The translations under genes were made by a program, and so were the position numbers. This document shows, one piece after another, positions 1-7,500 of a stretch of 10,828 nucleotides of DNA (its first letter is position 1; each line of letters begins with the position of its first letter). This DNA comes from CAZTDD01 sp964612675 (GTDB taxonomy: Bacteria > Hinthialibacterota > Hinthialibacteria > Hinthialibacterales > JAKPRU01): contig CAZTDD010000171.1 of NCBI GenBank assembly GCA_964612675.1, forward strand, positions 1 to 10,828, given 5' to 3'. The notes under the pieces are model-generated. The model was not told the origin of the DNA, did not search any database, and saw only the letters and a list, made by a program, of their open reading frames with translations.

Positions 1-21
1 CGATTTTTAAATTCCACGCGA

Positions 22-45
22 ACAAGGGGGATAAATCCCCCTTGT
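22..45. repeat. Perfect 10-bp stem / 4-nt loop palindrome
   Basis: ACAAGGGGGA (22-31) and TCCCCCTTGT (36-45) are perfect inverted repeats around the loop TAAA. A further run of C follows (48-52). The shape, a GC-rich stem with a tetraloop, fits a cruciform or terminator-like element. It lacks a U-tract on the minus strand. The rest of 1-198 shows no supported gene. Confidence 0.6.
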
Positions 46-103
46 ATCCCCCTCCGATTCTCAGCACACCCCTGATCTACAGCAAAACGCTCTCTCCGTC
101 TTC

Positions 104-147
104 CATGCTTCGGCTGCTCGGGCTTCGCTTCCGGCAGCCTTCGCATG
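104..147. repeat. Long imperfect hairpin downstream of the FGE-fold gene
   Basis: CATGC (104-108) pairs with GCATG (143-147), and GGCTGC (112-117) pairs with GCAGCC (134-139), with 3-4-base internal loops between the two stems. The hairpin starts about 50 bases after the stop codon of the minus-strand gene. It could be a transcript 3'-end structure or a DGR-associated stem-loop. No U-tract follows on the minus strand, so it is not a classic intrinsic terminator. Confidence 0.5.
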
Positions 148-174
148 AAAGACTCCGTTCGCTCCCCCAACCCT

Positions 175-206
175 GTCAAGGGACCAAGTGTCCAAGCGTC
201 AAGGGC
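175..206 (-). repeat. Degenerate 8-nt tandem repeat spanning the stop codon of the FGE-fold gene
   Basis: On the minus strand four consecutive units read CCTTGACG, CTTGGACA, CTTGGTCC, CTTGACAG. The first unit contains the TGA stop. The octamer GTCAAGGG occurs on the plus strand at 175-182 and 198-205. It sits directly behind the candidate variable region, where a DGR homing-initiation segment would be expected. A chance or slippage-derived repeat is equally possible. Confidence 0.5.
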
Positions 207-1299
207 TCGACCTCAGAAGCCGAACCCCGATGCCGCTGTGGCGGAAGTCGGGCGAGTAGTAGTAGCGAAACGCCGACCGGCAGTACTGGAGGTAGTAGTA
301 CCAGTAGCCGCCGCGGAGGACGCGGGAAGAGCCGCTTTGTTGACCAGTTGGGTCAACTATTGGGCCTGACGGATAATCCCCGTACCAGTCCTGACACCAT
401 TCATAGACATTCCCACTCATGTCGTACAGTCCCCACGCGTTCGGCAACTTCTGACCGACCTCCTTCGTGCCGTAGGGACTGTTGTTCCCACCGTACCAAG
501 CATAATCGTCGATCTCGGTCTCCTTCGGGTCGTCCCCCCAATAAAACCGTGTCGTCGTTCCCGCTCGACACGCATACTCCCACTCCGCCTCCGTCGGCAA
601 TCGAAACTCTCCTGATATCAAACCCATGTCGTTCAAGTTGTCGATGAAGTCCTGACAATCATTCCATGAAACATCCTCCACAGGATTGTTCGGCTTGCCA
701 TCAAAATAGGATGGATTACTCCCCATCACCGCCTCCCACTGCGCCTGCGTCACCTCATACTTCCCCAGATAAAAGTCCTGGCTGATCGTTACCTCATGCT
801 GCGGCCCTTCGTCGTCATCCCGATCTTTCTCATCGGGCGGCGAGCCCATCATAAACGTCCCCGCCGGAATCAAGACCATCTCCAGTGGCTTGGCGCCGGT
901 CGGTAAGCCGGGTAGATCAATCGTAATTGTGTCTCCCGCCACAGACACTTCGTCATCTGCGGTCACAGCCGCCTGGTACTGAGTGCCGTAGGTTCCGGGG
1001 ATGTCACTGCCCGCATCCCAGACAATATGTTTGCCGGGTCCAGGCTCGACTACCCCCACGTCGCCGGAGACACTCTGCGGCGTGATGTTGTATGTCGTGC
1101 CGCCATCATCGGAGATTTTGACTGTGATCCCCAGCCTGTCGCTGTCAGGGTCGCTGACGTCGTAGTAGATATCCACCATCTTTGATCCGTCCGTCCGCTG
1201 CGACGCCTGGACATTCGTCACCTCCGGCGGCGCGGCGAACAGAGGGGAAGAAAAGAAGACGGTACAAATGAGCAGAATCGAGTATCTTGCGGTTTTCAT
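199..1299 (-). CDS. Exported SUMF1/FGE-fold (C-type lectin-like) protein, candidate DGR variable protein
   Basis: The start is the ATG at 1299, 33 bases inside the longest frame. It has AGGAGG six bases upstream and begins a clean signal peptide (MKTARYSILLICTVFFSSPLFA, cut near residue 22). The product is 366 aa. Residues 25-130 form a small beta-sandwich-like region (SQRTDGSKMVDIYYDVSDPD, then GKHIVWD). Residues 138-364 form the formylglycine-generating-enzyme/SUMF1 fold: MVLIPAGTFMMGS, YEVTQAQWEAVMG, NPVEDVSWNDC, FRLPTEAEWEYACRAG, GLYDMSGNVYEWC and a final VLRGG-W...CRSA-R...SPD-R...IGVRLL block. Of the two catalytic Cys of true FGEs only one is kept (C340); the other position, five residues earlier, is Tyr, so sulfatase-activating catalysis is unlikely. 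The C-terminal block has the codon pattern of a retroelement-diversified binding surface. It follows the giant gene by 298 bp on the same strand. Confidence 0.93.
   Translation of the reverse strand: MKTARYSILLICTVFFSSPLFAAPPEVTNVQASQRTDGSKMVDIYYDVSDPDSDRLGITVKISDDGGTTYNITPQSVSGDVGVVEPGPGKHIVWDAGSDIPGTYGTQYQAAVTADDEVSVAGDTITIDLPGLPTGAKPLEMVLIPAGTFMMGSPPDEKDRDDDEGPQHEVTISQDFYLGKYEVTQAQWEAVMGSNPSYFDGKPNNPVEDVSWNDCQDFIDNLNDMGLISGEFRLPTEAEWEYACRAGTTTRFYWGDDPKETEIDDYAWYGGNNSPYGTKEVGQKLPNAWGLYDMSGNVYEWCQDWYGDYPSGPIVDPTGQQSGSSRVLRGGYWYYYLQYCRSAFRYYYSPDFRHSGIGVRLLRSSP
220..312 (-). other. Candidate DGR variable region (VR) at the 3' end of the FGE-fold gene
   Basis: These are codons 330-360. Conserved framework codons (GG-W, LQ, CRSA, R, SPD, R, IGVRL) alternate with residues Y; YYY; Y; F; YYY; F; HSG. 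The variable codons are TAC eight times, then TTT, TTC, CAC, AGC and GGC. All but TTT end in C and differ from AAC only at the two A positions; TTT differs from TAT at its single A. This is what adenine-specific mutagenic retrohoming from a template rich in AAC codons produces. FGE-fold proteins with variable C-termini are a known class of DGR targets. No template repeat (it would read as runs of AAC on the minus strand) occurs elsewhere in the window, so the assignment rests on codon pattern and family knowledge. Confidence 0.68.
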
Positions 1300-1305
1300 G
1301 CTAAT

Positions 1306-1311
1306 CCTCCT
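1306..1311 (-). promoter_or_regulatory. Shine-Dalgarno site AGGAGG that fixes the start of the FGE-fold gene
   Basis: AGGAGG on the minus strand lies six bases before the ATG at 1299. The in-frame ATG at 1332 has no such site and would add eleven charged or polar residues in front of the signal peptide. A TATAAA (1315-1320) a few bases further upstream is a possible -10 element, but no convincing -35 is seen. Confidence 0.85.
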
Positions 1312-1324
1312 GAAATTTATAAAG

Positions 1325-1596
1325 GCCCTCACCCTAACCTCGATGATGGGGCACTAAGTTGGCGTAACGGATCTCAACCCCCTCCTCTACGGCTCTCATG
1401 TTTGCCTTCGGCAAGCCATGAGATTCCTCCCCCGATCTTCGGGGGGAGGAGAAGCTCCTCTTCTCCCCCAAGAGGGCCACGCTCGCGTGGCCGCAGTAAG
1501 GGGGAGATTCAGAGGGGGTTGAAAACGTCTCTATTCTTACCCCTCGCGACTTTTTACCTCCCCGTGAACCCCCCGGGAGAGGACCGGGGTGAGGGC
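1325..1596. repeat. Outer inverted-repeat element filling the intergenic gap
   Basis: GCCCTCACCC (1325-1334) and GGGTGAGGGC (1587-1596) are perfect 10-bp inverted ends. They bracket nearly all of the 298-bp space between the two minus-strand genes. The right end stops one base short of the TAG stop of the giant gene (1598-1600). A separate element (1374-1522) is nested inside. The segment 1523-1586 is C/G-rich, with a GAACCCCCCGGGAGAGG-like palindromic core. No coding capacity is evident. It may serve as the 3' end of the giant-gene transcript and carry the promoter of the downstream gene. Confidence 0.6.
1374..1522. repeat. Palindromic MITE-like element, copy 1 (intergenic), with extra hairpins in its arms
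   Basis: The ends are TCAACCCCCTC (1374-1384) and GAGGGGGTTGA (1512-1522), perfect 11-bp inverted repeats shared with the copy at 3679-3802. Each arm carries a CTCCCCC-type hairpin. Compared with the 3679 copy, this one has two extra hairpins: one with a CTCATG/CATGAG stem enclosing TTGCC/GGCAA (about 1395-1420) in the left arm, and GGCCACGC/GCGTGGCC (1475-1482/1485-1492) inside the loop of the right-arm palindrome. It encodes no protein and has no visible transposase, so if mobile it would need one in trans. Confidence 0.75.
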
Positions 1597-1597
1597 G

Positions 1598-4500
1598 CTA
1601 CAATCCGCCCACCACCCTCCTGATCTCTAACTCATCCACCACCACCGACGACTCAACCCCCGGTCCGCCGTTCTGAACGACACAAAAAACCGGGAACGCC
1701 GGATTCTCCACAGCGAATCCGCCGCCGATCATGATTCTCTTCTTATCCCGAAGATCGGAATTATTCACAAACACCCCCACATTGCCATTCCCGTTGGTCA
1801 TCACCAACGCCGTCACACCGCCGGAACCGTCAAAGAGCTTCGCATCGACCGACGCCTCTAGCAAGTGAGGGAACCCACCCTGCAACCGACTCGCGAACAC
1901 ACCGATATTCGCGGCATCATCCGAAGGGAGTATCGAGAGCAACGCATTTCGCCCACCGGCCGGATCGGGTAGGGTCACAAAACTGCCGCTGTTTCCGTTG
2001 ACGTTCTTCAGAATCCCCGACGTGTCCCCGTCAAATGAACCATCCACATCCAACACAACATCCTCAAATTCAAATTCCGGCAATTCAGAAATAATCAAAT
2101 TATCGAAATACACATTCACCGGTCCCGCCGCCGACTCGGGTAACGCCACCTGGACGCCCGGCTGCAGAGCATTCGCCGGCGGATCGTATATCAAAAAGAA
2201 CTCGCCCCACTCACCGACCGGTACATCGGCACCGCTCGCATTCGAATAGCCCAGTTGCCCGTCAATCGGCGAGTTGAGCGCAGCGAGTGCCGCCGAGCAG
2301 CCTTCCGTATCCGCCCGGACGTTGACCGACAACATCACCGCCCCTTCGCCCACCGGTACCGGCACGGTCGAAACGGCCAACGTCCCCTCGCCGGGCTGCG
2401 CCTGGATGATCAGCCCGCGACTATCGGTCCCCGGCCCCGCCGGAACAGAACCGAGCGAAATCAACGCCGCATCAAATCCGGTTGCCGCGTTATAAACAAA
2501 TCCTGCTTCCTCAATCGACGATTCATCAAAACGGCTTTTCGCCAAAAACTCATCCCCGCCTTCCAGCGGACGGTAATACCGTCCTCGATTATCCGCATAA
2601 GCAACGTTCCCAAGCGTATCCACCGCTTGAACGAAAAACTCCAGCCCCGGAACCTTCGATAATTCGCCTTCCCAGATCAGCGGATTGGAAGAGGCTTGCT
2701 CCAAATCAACCGCGTTCCATTCGCCGGTACCATCCGTCCATAAAACAACTAACCGATACAGTGGATCGCCGTCGACATCCGACGCTTCCACGTTGATCAA
2801 CACGCGGTCGCCTTGAACGACAACCGAAGGGTCGCTGACAGTCGGCGGTGTCTCATTCGATTCGCTGGCCGTGTAGTAGGTGCTGTAGCGCAGTTCCTGG
2901 TAGAGGCGCTCTTGCTTCGTTTGGTCGTTGTATTGACCGGCAACGAAGACAAAGCGCTGAAGCGGCGGCAGACCCCCCTGAGCGGCGATGGTGTTGACCG
3001 TGAAGGGTATTGCGGGGAAGAACCCTTGTTTATCAAAGGTTCCTTCCCGGGCTTGCCCTGCGCCCCATTGAGAGCCTTCGATGACGGGGTCGAAATTCTC
3101 GATGACCTCGTATTTTGCATATTCGAGGACGGCGCCCTTGGGGAAGAAGCCTTCGGTGCCGGTGATATAGCCTGCGCGCGGCTGGACCGGCTCGTTGACG
3201 TTTGCCTGGGTAATTCCGTTGAAGGCGTAAAATGTGCCGGAGCTGGTTTCGTGCTGTTCGAGGAATTGTCTGTCGATCAGTTCGATGCGTTGGCTGCGGA
3301 GGAGGCCTTCGCCCGCGGCGTTTGGCTTGGCCCAGAGGATCGAGGAATCAACCCCACCCGAACCCTCCCCAGTCTTGGGGAGGGAAACTGACATCGGATC
3401 AGCCGTCGGGTCAATCTGGCCCGACTCGAATCGGTTCAGCTTGAGCTGACTCACGCTGGGCTGACTCACGCTGGGCCGACTCACGCTGGGCCGACTCACG
3501 CTGGGCCGACTCGCGTTGAGCTGAGCAGTGTAAGTCCGTTTTCTCCCCCAAGATTGGGGGAGATTCAGAGGGGGTTGAGTCTTTGTTTCTTCCACACGCG
3601 GCGACTCATCCGCAGAGGCGTGCGTCTCTTTTCCTCCCCCAAGCCTGACAGGTTCGCAAAAAGTCTGGGATACGGATTTCAACCCCCTCCTACACCTCCC
3701 CCGATCTTCGGGGGAGGAAAAGAAAAGAGGCTGAAACACATACCATGTGCGTTCGTTCTCAGTCATCTCCCCCAAGCCTGGGGGAGATACAGAGGGGGTT
3801 GAGTTCTTCTCTTGTACGCGGCTCACGGTTCGCACTATCCGGGATTCAGAGGGGCTTGACTCTTTTCCGTACCCCAGCGCCAAATGCGGATCGCCGGGGG
3901 CGTTGTTCGAGGTTACGGTATACATCGGCAACCCATACAGCGTCATACACGAAACCGCCTTCTCATCTTCGCCGATATTATTTCGGATTTCGTCGTCCGA
4001 TAAATTCGAATGGATAATCCCGTTATGCTCGTTAATAAAATACTCGCGTTTCGCTTCACGGACCGCCTCGCCGACCGTCGCCGATTCCTTCCCCGAGACC
4101 AGGGCGTGGACAAACCGACTCGTAAGATCCTCGGTAAACGCGATACTGCTGTTGCTTGCGCCCGCGCGCGCCGTCGTCCCCACATAAGCGCCGACACCTT
4201 TTGAGGCAAACACCTGCACGAGATCTTTATCCTCCGCATCATCTTTTCCGTCCACATTCAACCCGCCATGACTGCCGAAATTGACCACCACGGATCCACG
4301 CACTTTCTCAGAATCCACAGACTCATCGAGCGCTTTCGAGGTCAACGCGGATTCTCCTCCGTTCCGGTAAATCGAAGAACGATCGCCGTGTAACCCCAGC
4401 ACACTAACCGCATTCCCCTGATTCAACCCATCCGCAATCTCCACAGAATCGACGCCCTCTTCCGGTAGCCGCTGCACCTCACCCCAATCGGCTTCCAAAA

Positions 4501-7500
4501 TGCTTTTTGCCCGATCCGCACCATCCGAAAACACATCGCTTCCCGCAACAAACGCCCTATCAAAATAGATCTTCCCGTCGTGCGCCAAATAACTGTCGAC
4601 CTGCGCCCCCATCTCCTGCGGTGTCTCGGTCAACCGGCCGATTTCGAAGTCCGGCAAATAAAACTCCCGATCCATGATTTGATACATTTTCGGACTGGCA
4701 TCCGCATAGTAGTCGTCAACCAGGATATAGTCTTCGCGAATCGCCACATCCACCGGGTGCGCCGGATCGAGCAACTGCGTTCCGAGGCTTGACTCGCGGT
4801 GGCTCGGGCGAGATATATCGGGAACTCGTCGATGGGGAATCACACGGTCCGAACCGACCAGGATGACGTATTTGACCGCTTCGTTCCGCACATGTTCCCG
4901 TCGGTTTCCGAGGATCGTTTTGATGGCGGTCGCAACCAGGTTGGCTTTCAGAATGTTTTGCCGTCGCGAATTGCTGGTGGCGTTCGGCAGCAAGCGGGTA
5001 CTGGCATCCCACTCCGCGTACAGATTCCGCAATGAGGTGTTCACATCGAGGTCGACAATCTCCCCCCGTACCGTATCGTGATCCAGGAGCCGCCTCAGTT
5101 TGTCCATAAAAGCAGCTGTAGCGTCCGTACCGTAGGATTTCTCAAGCCGTGACTGCGAAACCACGGCAAGCGTCAGATTGCCTTTCAACGGTGTCGCCGT
5201 CGGTGTCGCGGCGGTCTCGGGGGTGACGGTGGGAGTAGGCGTCAATGTCGCTGTAGCCCCGGGCAGAGGCGTCTCGGTACGAGTCGGCGTGGGGAACGGC
5301 GTACCGGCGGCTGGATTCTCGATCACTTCCCAAACAAACGTTCTGGTGTCCTCAAACGGCGGATCGGATGAATCGGTCATCTGGACAGTAAAATCAAACT
5401 GACCGAACTCAGTCGGTGTCCCAGAAATCTCGCCGGTATCCGCATCAAGAGTTACCCCGTCGGGAAGTTGCCCGGAGACAAGCGACCAATGGTAAGGACT
5501 AATCCCGCCTTGGCCCTCCAGCACAGTGGTATAAGAAACCTGCTCGATGGCCTTCGGAATCGTGAAACTGACAATTTCGATCCCCTCTATGACCTTGATA
5601 ACAAAGGTTTTTTCGTTAAAACCCGAGGGGATCGCCGAGTCCATTACACGAACCGTAAACTCAGAGCTCTGGCCGATCCCGAGAGAGGTAATCCCGGAGA
5701 TCTGACCGGTAGACCTGTTGAGCTGCAGACCCTCGGGCAATTCGCCTTCGATGATTCTCCAGATATAAGGCAGCTGCCCGCCCGTCGCAAGCACCTGATC
5801 GGAGTACGGCACACCGACCAATGCGCTTTTTAGCTGCGGTGTCTCAATCTCCACCTTGCCGTACACCTGCATCGTGTACTCAAAGGTTCGCGTTTGTACG
5901 GGTGTGCCGCTGTCGGCAACCTGGATCGTAAAAACATAAGTCCCCGGCTCGGTGGGAATTCCCTCGATACGTGCGACGCTCGGCGTACTGATGAATTCCG
6001 TACCGGGTGGCAAGACGCCGCTATCGAGCCGCCACTCGTAGGGCGGTGTGCCGAGCTGCGCGCGAATGGTGGCAGTATACGCCTCATTCACACGGCTGTT
6101 CGGGACAGACTGTGTGGCAATGAACATGGTGTCCAAAACTTGGACGATATATGGTTGCTGAGTCGTCTGGGCCGGACTGTCGCTGTCGTTCACCTCGATG
6201 GTGAACGAATAAGTCTGCCGTTGAAGTGGTTTTCCCGTGATGGTTCCATCCGCGTTGAATTCCATTCCATCGGGCAATGTTCCGCTCTTGAGTCTCCATA
6301 CATAAGGTGGAATACCGCCGTCCGCCTGGAGGGCGAACTTGTAGTCGACGTCCTTCGCACCGTCCGGGACCACCGTCGTCGCGATTATCAAATCATCCGA
6401 TACATGCCAGATAAACTCTTTTTGGGCGGTTGCACCGGCTGAATCGGTCGTTTCCAACGTGAACAGATAGTCGCCCTTGGTCGTGGGCGTTCCGGAGAGC
6501 TCGCCTGACTCTTCGTTCAGCGTAATTCCGGACGGAAGTGTCCCGCTTACCGGTTTCCACTCATACGGGGACGGTCCGCCTTTCGCGGTCAGCACAACGG
6601 GACTGATCTCAACGCCTTCTTTCGCATTCGGCAAAACCGCCGACGTGGTAATCGTCAAACCGCTGGTCACGCGCATATTCAGCACTTGTGTCGAGGATTG
6701 AGTCGTCGGATAGCTGCTGTCGGTGACCGTGATGCTGAAGTTCTTGAATTGCGCCACGGTGGGAATGCCGCTGATGATGCCTGTCGTGGTATCGAGGCTC
6801 AATCCGTCCGGCAACTGCCCGTCCATACTGTAGGTATAAGGTTCCCGCCCGCCTTGGCTCTGTATCAACTCCGAGTAAGGTTCATCCTTCAAGGCGTTCG
6901 GAAGGGGGGTTCTGAGGATAGAGAGAGGTTCCGACACAACCAGCGTGAAATCCTTATAGACAATCCGCCCGTCTTCGTCCGAAACCGCCACAACAATCGT
7001 CCCGTACGTTTCTTCAAACGGCGTGCCGGTAAGCATCCCGCTCTCCGAATCCAAGAACAGACCGCGTGGGAGGACACCGGCATAGACCTCCCACAGGAGG
7101 CGGCCCGACCCGCCCGATGCCTCCATCTGCTGGTTGTATGCTTGCCCGACTATCCCATCGTTGATTCTGCCGGTTGTAATCGTCAGCGCCTCAATAATCT
7201 CGATATTAAATTGTTTTTCCGCGATCCTCCCTTCCGCGTCCGAGACGTAAATCGTGAACGAGTACGCGCCCGCCTGCGTGGGGGTACCCGTGAGGTTCCC
7301 CGAGTCATTAAGCCTCAACCCCGGGGGCAGCGTCCCGCTCGGATGGATCGGAGAAATGCTGGTTATCTTGAATCCCCAGTCTGTAGTCCTGCCATCCGAC
7401 CGAAGAGTCACAATCACTTTGGATCCTGGAACGGTGATGGTTTCCCCGCCCAATTGGCTGCCGGTGAAAGGACTTCCGGAGACATCGTTTCCGCCGGCGT

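Noticed and set aside
22..45. Intrinsic terminator for the FGE-fold gene
   Set aside because: The stem is strong, but the minus strand continues TCGCGTGG with no U-tract. It is kept only as a palindrome.
1..198. DGR template repeat or reverse transcriptase inside the window
   Set aside because: No AAC-rich near-copy of the variable region and no reverse-transcriptase motif is present on either strand here or elsewhere in the window.
42..647. Plus-strand open frame of 201 codons
   Set aside because: It lies opposite the FGE-fold gene, has low-complexity Ser/Arg/Pro composition and no ribosome site. It is a shadow frame.
1300..1332. Upstream ATG at 1332 as the start of the FGE-fold gene
   Set aside because: It has no Shine-Dalgarno site and would place polar residues before the signal peptide and across the AGGAGG of the better start.
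3363..3384. LPKTG, a sortase-like motif (residues 2185-2189 of the giant protein)
   Set aside because: It is internal, is created by the repeat hairpin, and has no hydrophobic segment or basic tail after it.
3445..3519. Short regular repeats as a possible CRISPR array
   Set aside because: The 15-bp units are directly adjacent with no spacers, and they code for a pentapeptide repeat.
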